The notes under the pieces are model-generated. The model did not search any database. It had not been told where the DNA came from and saw nothing but the letters and a program-made list of their open reading frames with translations. Positions 23,885 to 32,101 of a DNA stretch of 36,090 nt are shown here, one piece after another; position 1 is the stretch's first letter, and each line of letters starts with the position of its first letter. The DNA is from an uncultured Muribaculaceae bacterium (GTDB lineage Bacteria; Bacteroidota; Bacteroidia; Bacteroidales; Muribaculaceae): the NCBI GenBank assembly GCA_910586995.1, contig CAJUKZ010000015.1, positions 1-36,090 of the forward strand, in the 5' to 3' direction. A program made the translations under genes and the position numbers.

Positions 23885-24526
23885 TTATTGTTTCTTGAGC
23901 TTGAATCCGAGATACAGGCCGTCGTACGACGACAGCATCTTGGATAGCGCCTTTACTGAAGAATTGCCGGTGATCGACGATACTTTCTCCATCAGCGATA
24001 TCAGTTTGGAGACGTCGAACGTGAGTATCAGCGTACTTCCTGCCTTGGATGCTTTTGCCGATACTTTGCCGAGGCTTATCTTTTTCAGTGCCGAGAAGTT
24101 GAAAGTGAGTTCGCCTTTCTCGTCCTGGGTGATAGTGCCTTTGAGTGTGGCCATCTTGGCTTTCATGGTGAAAGTATGGTCTTCGGCCACAGTCAGGACA
24201 AGGTTTGTCAGGCCTATGCGTGTATAATATGGTTCGATCTTGCCCTCTATTGTTGTTGCCGCTGCAGCGCCTCCCACTTTCTGAAGGGCGTTGTCGCTTG
24301 CAAATGTCACGGCAGGACCTTGATAGTTCCATGTGCCGGTGAGGTCGTCGAGTTCGAATTTGTCAGACGCTACAAGCGAGGTCACAGCTCCTGAGATCCT
24401 TTCGCTCAGGCTTGATCCGTCGCCCGAACCACCGAGTATGTCTTTGAGATCCCAACCCTGTGCGGCAGGGGAGCAAAGCAGTGCAGACAGGGCCACACCT
24501 GTAGCGATTCTGGATATTTTTTTCAT
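23885..24526 (-). CDS. DUF4923-family secreted protein
   Basis: 213 residues with signal peptide (about 1-24, ending QG-W). The pattern WDLKDILGG, LTGTWNYQGPAVTFASDNALQKVGG, AAAATTIEGKIEPYY and TFTMKAKMATLKGTI...FNFSALKK matches the Bacteroidales DUF4923 family, a lipocalin-like, all-beta secreted protein of unknown function. It is the first gene of the operon to 20577. The nearest strong promoter (24802-24833) is about 280 bp upstream, with a small ORF between. Confidence 0.85.
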   Translation of the reverse strand: MKKISRIATGVALSALLCSPAAQGWDLKDILGGSGDGSSLSERISGAVTSLVASDKFELDDLTGTWNYQGPAVTFASDNALQKVGGAAAATTIEGKIEPYYTRIGLTNLVLTVAEDHTFTMKAKMATLKGTITQDEKGELTFNFSALKKISLGKVSAKASKAGSTLILTFDVSKLISLMEKVSSITGNSSVKALSKMLSSYDGLYLGFKLKKQ

Positions 24527-24596
24527 ATGGTTATATCAAATAAATAGGATGTATTAATTAGTTATCGTATTGATTGGGGTTTATATGAGTAGGATT

Positions 24597-24698
24597 TCAA
24601 ATGGTTTTGAAGTCGCAATGGGGGTTCATTTGAACTGAAAAGCCGATTAAAAGGCTGCCATAGATAGCTGTAAGCAATGCCTTGACTAATTTGTACAT
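24597..24698 (-). CDS. Possible 33-residue membrane peptide
   Basis: ATG 24698 to TGA 24597 encodes MYKLVKALLTAIYGSLLIGF then a short polar tail (SVQMNPHCDFKTI). A Lys-containing N-terminus and one hydrophobic helix suggest a membrane peptide or a cleaved leader. An in-frame stop lies one base before the AGG preceding ATG (AAGTAGGATG), so the start is fixed, and GTAGG could serve as a weak ribosome site. About 97 nt downstream of a near-perfect promoter (24802-24833), upstream of the DUF4923 gene. Otherwise the 424-bp gap 24527-24950 shows no gene. Confidence 0.4.
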   Translation of the reverse strand: MYKLVKALLTAIYGSLLIGFSVQMNPHCDFKTI

Positions 24699-24801
24699 CC
24701 TACTTATAGTTCTATAATATAAATATTCCGACGTCTTGCAGCCTGTTCTACCTGATGCTTAGCATATAGGCAGACATTCTCAATGCCGGCGAAATCACAG
24801 G

Positions 24802-24833
24802 CAAAGTTAGTCTTTTGGTCGCGTTTTCCCAAA
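24802..24833 (-). promoter_or_regulatory. Strong Bacteroidetes promoter
   Basis: TTTG (24830-24833), exactly 20 bp, TAACTTTG (24802-24809) on the - strand. Predicted start near 24795, giving either a 270-nt leader to the DUF4923 operon or a transcript for the 33-residue ORF. Confidence 0.72.
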
Positions 24834-24866
24834 AAAATATGGTGGAATAGACTCTTATACGGGTAC

Positions 24867-24895
24867 GGGCGCGCAATCATCCCGACTGCACGCCC
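24867..24895. other. Hairpin in the gap after the LRR gene
   Basis: GGGCGCGCA (24867-24875) and TGCACGCCC (24887-24895) pair over 9 bp with one wobble around 11 nt. No T run follows on either strand, so it is not a classical terminator, though it is the only stable structure between the LRR stop (24951) and the next promoter. Confidence 0.35.
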
Positions 24896-24950
24896 GCTGT
24901 TGTGTATCGAATTCTTACTTACACTGTTTGTTTTCTTTACCCTAATACTA

Positions 24951-26534
24951 TCAGTTTCGTATTTTATAAACGTTGCCTCCGGCTTTCACTATGTAGAATC
25001 CAGCCGGGACAGCGATTGTTGTAGAAATACCATCGGTGACTCCACTTGCTGCGAGTCTTCCTTCTACGGTATAAATGGCATACTCCATCGGCTGCACATC
25101 AGCATTGGAATTGGCAATTATCACATAGCCTCCATCTGAATATACGTGCACAGCCCGGTCTTCTGTGTTGATGTCGTCTATGCCTACAGTCTCGTCCATC
25201 TCCACGAAGTTGGAGAACCATTGCCATCCGAGATTGTTGTTGGCATATGCCGCTACCGATCCTTTCGGGACGTATACTGTTATATTGCGCGGTGTGCCAC
25301 TGTGCTGGTCGTCGCCGAAAGCTTGTATAGGAGTATTAGCCTGAGCTGTTTCACCGTTCACATTTCGGTCTATAGCTAAAGGTGGATTGGGCGCATGACA
25401 GATTATGCGTTTGAGTTTTGTATTGTTGGCAAAGCTCATCGGGGCGAGGTAGCGTATGTCTTCAGGCAGTACGAGTTCCTCAAGAGAGCTTTCATAGAAG
25501 GCATAATCGCGGATTTCGTTCAGGCTCTGAGGAAAGTCGATGTTTTTTAGATTGTAGTTATTATTAAATGCATATTTTTCAATTATACGTACACCCTCCG
25601 GCATATGCACTGATTTAAGCGCGGCTAAGCGGTCGGCGATACGTTGAGGTATAACCTCTGTCCCGTCTGCAAATATCATTGACTCCATGAATAGGCTACC
25701 TGCAAATACGCCATAATTATTGTCGACAGCGTAGTCTGTGCAAGATTTTGGCAGTGTGACACTTTTCAATGCTGTATATAAAAATGCGCTACCGCCAACG
25801 GATTCAAGCCCTTCCGGAAGATTGATGTTGCGTATTGTCGCGGACATAAAGGCACGTGAGTCTATTTTTCTTATTGTCGAAGGCAAAACTACGTCTTCAA
25901 TGCCCCATTGCTGGCCGAGATATACAAAACAATCAGATGGAATTTCTTCCACACCTTCGGGAATGACAATAGTACCGGACACATATCTGTTGTAGCCAAA
26001 GCATGTCTCGCCTAAGGTCCGCACTGTCTCGGGAATGTCTATGGCATGCAATAATGTGGCTGCAAAGGCATTTTCTCCAATTTCAGTGATGCCATCAGGT
26101 AAGTCAATATACAATAGTGGCAGATAGTTCGGGATTCCAGAGAATGCGTTTTCCGGAATTTTATTGTCTTTTATGGATGCATCGGACATATTTACGGAAG
26201 TCAGTTTGCCGTTCATCAGACAATCCTTGATGTAAGCCAAGTCTGTGGCATCAATGCTTCCCTTTATTATAAGGGAGTCTATAGTGTATGCATCATCGCC
26301 TAAAATTGCTTTCAGGCTTCCGTACGATGGTACTTCGGCAGTGCGGACAACCTTGTTATCATTGTTGTCCGATAGCATTTTCAACACATCGTCGGTCATT
26401 TCGCGGACCTCGCCTTTTATTGTTATGTTGCGGGGAATAGCTAACGGCCCGCCAGTATTGGTACTGGCTATAGCAGGGATGCCGATTGCCGCTGTGGCAG
26501 CAATTGCAATCAGGAATTTATTCAATGGTTTCAT
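24951..26534 (-). CDS. BspA-type leucine-rich-repeat surface protein with sorting domain
   Basis: 527 residues. Signal peptide 1-23. A pre-LRR region (about 50-110, YGSLKAILGDDAYTIDSLIIKGSIDATDLAYIKDC) then about ten LRR_5/BspA repeats of the type LPEGLESVGGSAFLYTALKSVTLP (shown in two parts: LPEGLESVGGSAF / LKSVTLP), a bridging GTPRNITVYVPKGSVAAY...WQWFSNFVEMDE motif (about 415-448), and a C-terminal sorting-like domain (MEYAIYTVEGRLAAS...AGFYIVKAGG). Such proteins are surface adhesins in related species. It is a paralogue of the lipoprotein at 32277-33236. It has its own promoter at 26614-26645. Confidence 0.9.
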   Translation of the reverse strand: MKPLNKFLIAIAATAAIGIPAIASTNTGGPLAIPRNITIKGEVREMTDDVLKMLSDNNDNKVVRTAEVPSYGSLKAILGDDAYTIDSLIIKGSIDATDLAYIKDCLMNGKLTSVNMSDASIKDNKIPENAFSGIPNYLPLLYIDLPDGITEIGENAFAATLLHAIDIPETVRTLGETCFGYNRYVSGTIVIPEGVEEIPSDCFVYLGQQWGIEDVVLPSTIRKIDSRAFMSATIRNINLPEGLESVGGSAFLYTALKSVTLPKSCTDYAVDNNYGVFAGSLFMESMIFADGTEVIPQRIADRLAALKSVHMPEGVRIIEKYAFNNNYNLKNIDFPQSLNEIRDYAFYESSLEELVLPEDIRYLAPMSFANNTKLKRIICHAPNPPLAIDRNVNGETAQANTPIQAFGDDQHSGTPRNITVYVPKGSVAAYANNNLGWQWFSNFVEMDETVGIDDINTEDRAVHVYSDGGYVIIANSNADVQPMEYAIYTVEGRLAASGVTDGISTTIAVPAGFYIVKAGGNVYKIRN

Positions 26535-26613
26535 GGATAATAAAAATTAGCTGTTTTTTATGTTAAAATACTTGTGTGCGGAATGATTGTTAGTTTTTTA
26601 TACTCAATATGTG

Positions 26614-26645
26614 CAAATTTAATTAATATAAAGAGAATTTGCAAC
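26614..26645 (-). promoter_or_regulatory. Promoter of the LRR sorting-domain gene
   Basis: GTTG (26642-26645), 20 bp, TAAATTTG (26614-26621) on the - strand. Predicted start near 26607, leader about 73 nt. It allows expression independent of the C13 gene upstream. Confidence 0.6.
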
Positions 26646-26654
26646 AGTCTTAAA

Positions 26655-29339
26655 TTATTTTTTAGTAAACTTTTTTGTGAATGTGGTTTCACCGTCAATA
26701 ATGCACGTAAGGACATATAATCCCGGACGCATTGATGAGACATTGATACGCGTTTCTGTTTGTCTGGTGGGGATTGTTCCATACAACATATGCTGGCCAT
26801 CAGTCAGCGAAGATATTGAATACATACATGTATTGTATTCTGATTCCTCGTATAATGTAATGTCTATAAAATCGTCCACAGCACTTTCCGGTGTAACCAT
26901 CTTTACTCCGGTTCTGGGAACAAGTGTTATAGAACCATCGGCAAGTTCACCTTCGGGGGAAAGTGCTGTTATGGTAAATGTCTTGTTTGACGCAGAAGGC
27001 TTGACAGTAACGCTATTTTCATTGCTTATAATATTACCAGTTTCGTCGTACCAGTTCAGTGTGTAAGTGTCAGGTACGTCAGATATAAGTAGAAAATCTC
27101 CATGATCTGTTGCAGTTGATTCGATTGTCAGTGGCTGATAGGATAAAGTAGGTGATTCAACCATAAAAGTTTCGCCACCTATGACATCGCCATTCTCGTT
27201 TCTCTGAACAAGGTGGAATGTATAGTAGTCAGGCTTTGTTTCTCTCGAACTTTTTAAAGCGAGGGTATTGAAATCAAATTTGAGAGTGATCATATCAAAT
27301 TCGTTGCCTCCTAAGGTGATATCTTGAATCTTACTGTCAGCGGACAGTAGTTTTACTGTCATGGTTTCAGTATCGGTACTATTATCAATGTCTACGGATT
27401 TCATGCCTCCGCTCGACCAAGCCTTATATATCGGACTGCTCATTTTCATTTTGACATCAGATACTTTGAACAGGCTCTCATCAATATTTCTGTCGGGTAG
27501 AATCTCGAGCGTGTATTTTTGCGAATAATTGATTACATTGCGGACAAAGACTGCTTTTCCTTTGGATAATTCTTCTTTTGGAATGAATGTTATGTTTCTC
27601 TGTGCAACTTTGCGGCTGGCTATAACATCCTGATAAACCGGAATTGTCATGTCAGGTGCTATCATCTCCGGGTAATTCTTTACTTGAGCAAGCAGGCAGA
27701 AGTGAAAATCCTCCCCGTCCATAGCTTGTAGGAATGATGCTTGCAAGGGCCATCTTACAGCAAAGATTTTAGACTCTCCAGGAGCTATACGACCGTCCAT
27801 AGGTTCTCCGTAAAGGGTGTGTCCTGTTTGATATCCGTTGTAGAATTCTTTGCCGCTCCAGGATGCAGGAGTAAGTCCGGTAGATGCTTTAGCCCAACTT
27901 ATGACGAGATATTCTCCACCATAATATGTACGTTCTCCATAGTTGTGGACATTTACATATATATAGGCATCTTTATGGTCATTTGAATAATATGGGTGCT
28001 CATTCCAGTAAATGCTGTCATCTTCATTTCTAACCCAAACGTCAGGGCTATTCCAAAAAATATCTGTACTTAAATTTGGCTCTTGTCCATAATCATTAAC
28101 ATTATCACGAATGATTAGGTCATGACTACATTTGATGAATTTATCAAAAGAAAGGGATATCAGCGGGTTCAGGAAAGCAGCGAACATAGGAGTTTCCGGT
28201 CTTGAATCGTACCTTTGGGCATATCTGAAAGCCTCACCCATAGTAATGCTACCGTCTAAATTTGTGTCTGCATCTACATCCCTGCCGTCATGTGTAGTCT
28301 TTGATATTGCACAGGTCCATCTGTATACAAATTCATCGTATGGTATGTTCTGACATGCGTATGATACTTCATTCTCTCCACAGGCGGTTGCTACTACACA
28401 GTCTATTTGTTCCAGATCATCAATAAATCCACCAGAATAGCATTGACCTAACAGTACGTTTATATTTACGCATTTTTCAGATAATGGACGTAGCATTTCA
28501 GCAAGTTCATAATCGTATAGTCTTTCATATCCCCACAGATTTATATATGAGTTATTTCTGTCTTTACCGCCATGATCAATAACGTAAAAGAACAAATGGT
28601 CATTTGCCTGTAATATTCCATTCAGTTCATTCATCACGTTTTTTATATTCGATTTATTCGCAGCGAATCTGATGTCGTCATTTCCGTCAAAATCAAGATC
28701 AAGAGGAGACGACTTATAGTGTCCGTCTACGCCTAACATATCAATCGCTGGATCTGTTCCATCCGACATTATGACATATATGTTGTGTTTCGGTATGGAA
28801 TAACCCTTTCTCAGAGCTTGATAAATAAAAGAGCAGTCGTTCCAATATCTTTCGTAGTTTGATGAAGGATTGTACCCTCCGCTTAGAATTACGGCAAATG
28901 TCCTTGATGCAGGATTATCTTCGTTGGTAAGATCTGAGTTATTCAGATTCTTTACAATATAAGGAGTGGATGAGTTGTTTCCGTAGTGGTCGGTTATTTC
29001 ATAACGTACCAGTTTATAGTCGTTAGGAGGCAGAGACAGCAACTGCTTACTGGGTTTTACAAGAGATGCAGGAAATGCCGAAGACCGAGCAATACTGTAA
29101 ATATAGCACTCGTGCTCCCATCCTGCCAATGGATTGGCGTCTACGAAGAATCGCCATACATCCTGTTCTTCCTGGCCGTCGAAACGTTCTAATGTATAAT
29201 AATCAACCTCTTTATTTTCAAAGTCCGCAGCGATTTTTAAGAATGCTTCCTCCTGAGAGATCTGATATGTTGCCGCTTCAGCACTATATGCTATACATAT
29301 GCTCAAAAAGAGGACTGTAAATTTGATTAAGTGCCTCAT
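26655..29339 (-). CDS. Secreted C13 (legumain-like) cysteine protease with EF-hand loop and sorting domain
   Basis: 894 residues. Signal peptide 1-22. After a ~120-residue N-terminal region comes a clan-CD C13 domain: AVILSGGYNPSSNYERYWND (149-168), NIYVIMSDGTDP, the catalytic His256 in YVIDHGG and Cys300 in LGQCYSGGF. A perfect 12-residue EF-hand loop (Asp358-x-Asn360-x-Asp362-Gly ... Glu369) follows the catalytic Cys by ~60 residues. Long beta-sandwich regions fill 400-800, and the last ~75 residues (SISSLTDGQHML...MRPGLYVLTCIIDG) look like a sorting domain. Clan-CD proteases of this type cleave after Asn/Asp or basic residues; specificity here is unknown. It lies 48 bp after the DUF3244 gene in one operon. 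Confidence 0.88.
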   Translation of the reverse strand: MRHLIKFTVLFLSICIAYSAEAATYQISQEEAFLKIAADFENKEVDYYTLERFDGQEEQDVWRFFVDANPLAGWEHECYIYSIARSSAFPASLVKPSKQLLSLPPNDYKLVRYEITDHYGNNSSTPYIVKNLNNSDLTNEDNPASRTFAVILSGGYNPSSNYERYWNDCSFIYQALRKGYSIPKHNIYVIMSDGTDPAIDMLGVDGHYKSSPLDLDFDGNDDIRFAANKSNIKNVMNELNGILQANDHLFFYVIDHGGKDRNNSYINLWGYERLYDYELAEMLRPLSEKCVNINVLLGQCYSGGFIDDLEQIDCVVATACGENEVSYACQNIPYDEFVYRWTCAISKTTHDGRDVDADTNLDGSITMGEAFRYAQRYDSRPETPMFAAFLNPLISLSFDKFIKCSHDLIIRDNVNDYGQEPNLSTDIFWNSPDVWVRNEDDSIYWNEHPYYSNDHKDAYIYVNVHNYGERTYYGGEYLVISWAKASTGLTPASWSGKEFYNGYQTGHTLYGEPMDGRIAPGESKIFAVRWPLQASFLQAMDGEDFHFCLLAQVKNYPEMIAPDMTIPVYQDVIASRKVAQRNITFIPKEELSKGKAVFVRNVINYSQKYTLEILPDRNIDESLFKVSDVKMKMSSPIYKAWSSGGMKSVDIDNSTDTETMTVKLLSADSKIQDITLGGNEFDMITLKFDFNTLALKSSRETKPDYYTFHLVQRNENGDVIGGETFMVESPTLSYQPLTIESTATDHGDFLLISDVPDTYTLNWYDETGNIISNENSVTVKPSASNKTFTITALSPEGELADGSITLVPRTGVKMVTPESAVDDFIDITLYEESEYNTCMYSISSLTDGQHMLYGTIPTRQTETRINVSSMRPGLYVLTCIIDGETTFTKKFTKK

Positions 29340-29387
29340 TGTGCGAATTTTATGATTGGTTATTAAATAAGTTTAGAAATAATGATT

Positions 29388-29774
29388 TTATATCACAATT
29401 TCGCCTGCGTATATAGCCCCATTGTCTGTGACGCAGGAAATGTGGTAGACTCCACGTTCAAGAGGTTGGTGCATGACTGGATCAGAAGCATCGACATCTC
29501 CGAAATACATCATATGTGTGGCTGTGTGTTCAAGAGTGACTGATATATACTCTATGTCGTCGCGCAAAGTGAATATGCAGTCGCTGTTGGATGCATCATA
29601 CAAGAAATATATTCGCATGTTAGATGGCGCGAGTGGCCTATTCAATATCATACCTTCATGTTTATTAGGTATTGGTTGTGGTGCATCTGTAATTAAGTTA
29701 TCATCACCAGCCTGAGCTATTGCTGTAGGTAGGATAAACAATAAAGTACAGAGAAGTGTTTTTAGTCTGCTCAT
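29388..29774 (-). CDS. DUF3244-like small secreted protein
   Basis: 128 residues with signal peptide 1-22 (AIAQA). The mature part is a small beta-sandwich ending LERGVYHISCVTDNGAIYAGEIVI, which has the G-x-Y-x-I...G-x-x-Y-x-G-E pattern of DUF3244. Family assignment is from memory of this pattern. In Bacteroidales, such proteins sit next to secreted cysteine proteases, so a role as a propeptide, inhibitor or chaperone of the adjoining C13 enzyme is plausible but inferred. First gene of the DUF3244-C13 operon, 23-30 nt after its promoter. Confidence 0.7.
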   Translation of the reverse strand: MSRLKTLLCTLLFILPTAIAQAGDDNLITDAPQPIPNKHEGMILNRPLAPSNMRIYFLYDASNSDCIFTLRDDIEYISVTLEHTATHMMYFGDVDASDPVMHQPLERGVYHISCVTDNGAIYAGEIVI

Positions 29775-29803
29775 GGTGTCGATTTTTTAAGATTAGTAGT
29801 ACA

Positions 29804-29836
29804 CAAAGATAGTGTTTCTATATATATTTTCCCAAA
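29804..29836 (-). promoter_or_regulatory. Promoter of the DUF3244-C13 operon
   Basis: TTTG (29833-29836), 21 bp, TATCTTTG (29804-29811) on the - strand, a full consensus match. Start predicted near 29797. Duplicated at 31911-31944. Confidence 0.75.
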
Positions 29837-29908
29837 TTCACGGGCAGTAAAAATCTTAAAATCAAAAAGTGTAATATGTTGTTTTATAGCGACATAAGCG
29901 ATAGTCTC

Positions 29909-29921
29909 AGATTAAAAATCT
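29909..29921. promoter_or_regulatory. Candidate operator AGATT-AAA-AATCT
   Basis: A 5+5 bp inverted repeat about 75-85 bp upstream of the -33 element, kept unchanged in both copies of the duplicated segment (also 32017-32029) although surrounding bases differ. It could bind the LuxR-type regulator encoded next door (inference). Confidence 0.4.
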
Positions 29922-29974
29922 AAAACCATGTCGACTGGCGTGTTGTGTGTTAAAAAAAGTAGTGTAAAATGAGT

Positions 29975-31690
29975 TCAGGACAAGAAGCTGAGATATTCTT
30001 CATCGTTTTTCACCATAGATTTTTCAATGGACTTTTTCAGGTTGCTTTTTCGTGTGTATACGTTGTTGATCGATATGCCCTGCATGATGCTGATTGCGCG
30101 TGGCGAGAATCCAAGAACATATAATGTGAATAACTGTACGTCGGATTCTTTTAATGCAGGGAAATCGTCTCGGAATCTCTGTATAAGCCGGTCCATAGAT
30201 TCATTAACGGTATTCTCAAGGTTGCGGGCAATATCAGAGTCGTTTCTGATACCATCGATCAGTTCGATTACTTTTTCGTAGATTCGTTTTTTCTCGTAAG
30301 TCTTGCCTTGTGTCTCATAGTAGGTGACGCACAGTTGATCAAGTATATCGAATTTAGAGGATAATATACGTTGTATACTCTGCCGGGCATCGTATTTGGC
30401 TCTGTTTTGTGATGCCGATAGCCTGACCATCTGCTGCTGGTTGTCTTTCTGTATTGACTCCAGTTGAGAAATAGTGTTGGATTTTTCGTGTAATGTTGCC
30501 TTAAGTGATTGAGCCATATCTATATATCGGGACATTTTTTGCTTAAGTAGTTTGCTCCTGTAGTAGAAAATTATTGTAATGCATAAAATTATGGATAGCG
30601 ATATACAGATAGCGATATTGTGTTTTTGTTTTATTGCTTTTATTTCGGAGTCAGATTGTTGCATCTGAAGATTGTAATAATTTGTTATTACATTAGCGAA
30701 GTCTCTCTCTATAAGGCGTGAGAAGTATTTGTTCTGCCACCTGATTGTTTCAAGTAAGATCGGTAGAGCTGCTTCAGAGTCACCCTCGCGATTTAAAATC
30801 TCGAAAGTAAGCCATTTCTCGGTAGGATCGATTTTTTGCAATGAATCATTCATTTCTTTGCTTTTTTCGATATCTCCTGCGTATAGGTATGCCATGCCCA
30901 AATGCATCCAATCTTTTACAGATAAGCTATGAGGTATTAACTCCCTCTTTTTTTCGAGGTAGATATAAGATTCTTTTGGATTGCCAAGTTCAAATGCGCA
31001 TTTGGATAGCAGTTGACAAGCGCCAGCCTCAAGATAGATATTCCCGTTTCCTTTGGCTTGATTATATATTTCAGTTGAGATCTTTCTGCATTCGTCATAC
31101 TTGGATAGATTTGAGTATGCGCGTGCGAGATCAAGTTTGGCAAAGTCTGTGTATTTGTTTTCCGGAGCTTTAGCAAATTCTTTGTATGAAATATCATAGT
31201 AGTTAAGAGCACTGGCATTGTCCATGAGAGCGTCGAAAGAGTCGGCGATTCCACGATATATAAGTCCCAGCCACAGATGGTCGTCGAGTAGCTTGGCTGT
31301 ATGCGCAGCGTTGAGCAGTGAAATCACAGCATCTCCATATTCTTCCAGAGAGATGAGCACTCGCCCACGGTAGTAGTAGGCTCTCATGCGTTGAGGGTCA
31401 GACATGTGTCTGTCGTAGTATTGAGATGCTGATGCAATCAGAGAGTCAGAAGGAGGACATTGACGCGACATGTATTGAGCTTCTGTGAGAAGCACGGCGT
31501 GGCGTGCTTTCAGATCTTCATCAGCATCTGAACGGTCTACCACGCTCAACATGGCAAGAGCTGAATCAGGACGTGTTTCCATGCAAGCTTGTGCAGATTC
31601 AAGCACGGCACGTATTTCGTCGTTTTCCGAGCAGCCACCGGAGATTATGGCTATAATAGCAATGAATAATATAAGCGGAAATGCTCTCAT
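29975..31690 (-). CDS. Membrane-bound TPR sensor/regulator with LuxR-type HTH
   Basis: 571 residues. An N-terminal lipobox-like signal (ISGGC, Cys20), about seven TPR-like helical pairs in the periplasmic part (25-345, e.g. RAYYYRGRVLISLEEYGDA), one transmembrane helix (about 358-377, IAICISLSIILCITIIFYY), a coiled coil (380-425), and a C-terminal helical region ending in a LuxR/GerE-like helix-turn-helix (513-558, LKESDVQLFTLYVLGFSPRA...INNVYTRKSNLKKSI). This one-component type, common in Bacteroidetes, couples an outside signal to DNA binding. It is transcribed towards the DUF3244-C13 operon, 200 bp away, and is flanked by copies of that operon's promoter segment. Confidence 0.85.
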   Translation of the reverse strand: MRAFPLILFIAIIAIISGGCSENDEIRAVLESAQACMETRPDSALAMLSVVDRSDADEDLKARHAVLLTEAQYMSRQCPPSDSLIASASQYYDRHMSDPQRMRAYYYRGRVLISLEEYGDAVISLLNAAHTAKLLDDHLWLGLIYRGIADSFDALMDNASALNYYDISYKEFAKAPENKYTDFAKLDLARAYSNLSKYDECRKISTEIYNQAKGNGNIYLEAGACQLLSKCAFELGNPKESYIYLEKKRELIPHSLSVKDWMHLGMAYLYAGDIEKSKEMNDSLQKIDPTEKWLTFEILNREGDSEAALPILLETIRWQNKYFSRLIERDFANVITNYYNLQMQQSDSEIKAIKQKHNIAICISLSIILCITIIFYYRSKLLKQKMSRYIDMAQSLKATLHEKSNTISQLESIQKDNQQQMVRLSASQNRAKYDARQSIQRILSSKFDILDQLCVTYYETQGKTYEKKRIYEKVIELIDGIRNDSDIARNLENTVNESMDRLIQRFRDDFPALKESDVQLFTLYVLGFSPRAISIMQGISINNVYTRKSNLKKSIEKSMVKNDEEYLSFLS

Positions 31691-31879
31691 GGATACAAAT
31701 ATGGTTATAATTCCTGAATATGCAAAATTTATATAAGAAAAATGCTTCTTAATATTAATAATCGGATTTATTTTATGCGAAATTTATTCAAGCAATCATT
31801 TTTTTGTTTCCAACATAGTGTCATATTGTAAAAAACGGAATATGTAAAACACTACCACGGAAACCGGATGTCTCCATAC

Positions 31880-32101
31880 AATAGGTATCAATTTTTTAGA
31901 TTATTAGTATACAAAGGTAGTGTTTCGGAATATATTTACCCAAATCTACGGGCAGTAAAAAACTTAAAACTAAAAAGTGTAAGATGCTGATTTATAACAA
32001 TATGCATTATAGCTTCAGATTAAAAATCTAAAACCATATCAACGGATGTGTTATGTGTTTAAAAAAGTAGTGTAAAATGTGATCAGGACAAGAAGCTGAG
32101 G
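31880..32101. repeat. Direct repeat copy 2 (upstream of the regulator gene)
   Basis: The second copy of the 215-bp segment, in the same orientation as 29775-29992. It includes the promoter (31911-31944) and the palindrome (32017-32029), and its far end matches the last seven codons of the regulator. The position equivalent to the DUF3244 start codon no longer has a usable ATG. With 31691-31879 (no gene seen) it fills the gap before the LRR lipoprotein terminator. Confidence 0.85.
31911..31944 (-). promoter_or_regulatory. Duplicated promoter upstream of the regulator
   Basis: TTTG (31941-31944), about 21-22 bp, TACCTTTG (31911-31918) on the - strand. Predicted start near 31904, with a leader of about 215 nt to the regulator ATG at 31690. 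I saw no better promoter nearer to that ATG. Confidence 0.55.

Larger units (their letters stand above)
29775..29992. repeat. Direct repeat copy 1 (promoter segment, start of DUF3244 gene to end of regulator gene)
   Basis: About 215 bp that align almost without gaps to 31880-32101, offset 2107-2108 bp. Shared landmarks are the promoter, CGGGCAGTAAAAA, AAAAAGTGTAA, the palindrome AGATTAAAAATCT, AAAAGTAGTGTAAAATG and TCAGGACAAGAAGCTGAG. By eye about three quarters of bases match. Confidence 0.85.

Noticed and set aside
24867..24895. Terminator of the large LRR gene
   Set aside because: The hairpin is stable but neither strand has a following T run, and it is over 50 bp beyond the stop codon.
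29775..32101. Invertible promoter (phase-variable switch) at the duplicated segments
   Set aside because: The two copies are direct, not inverted, and I found no short inverted repeats flanking either promoter; deletion is possible but inversion is not supported.
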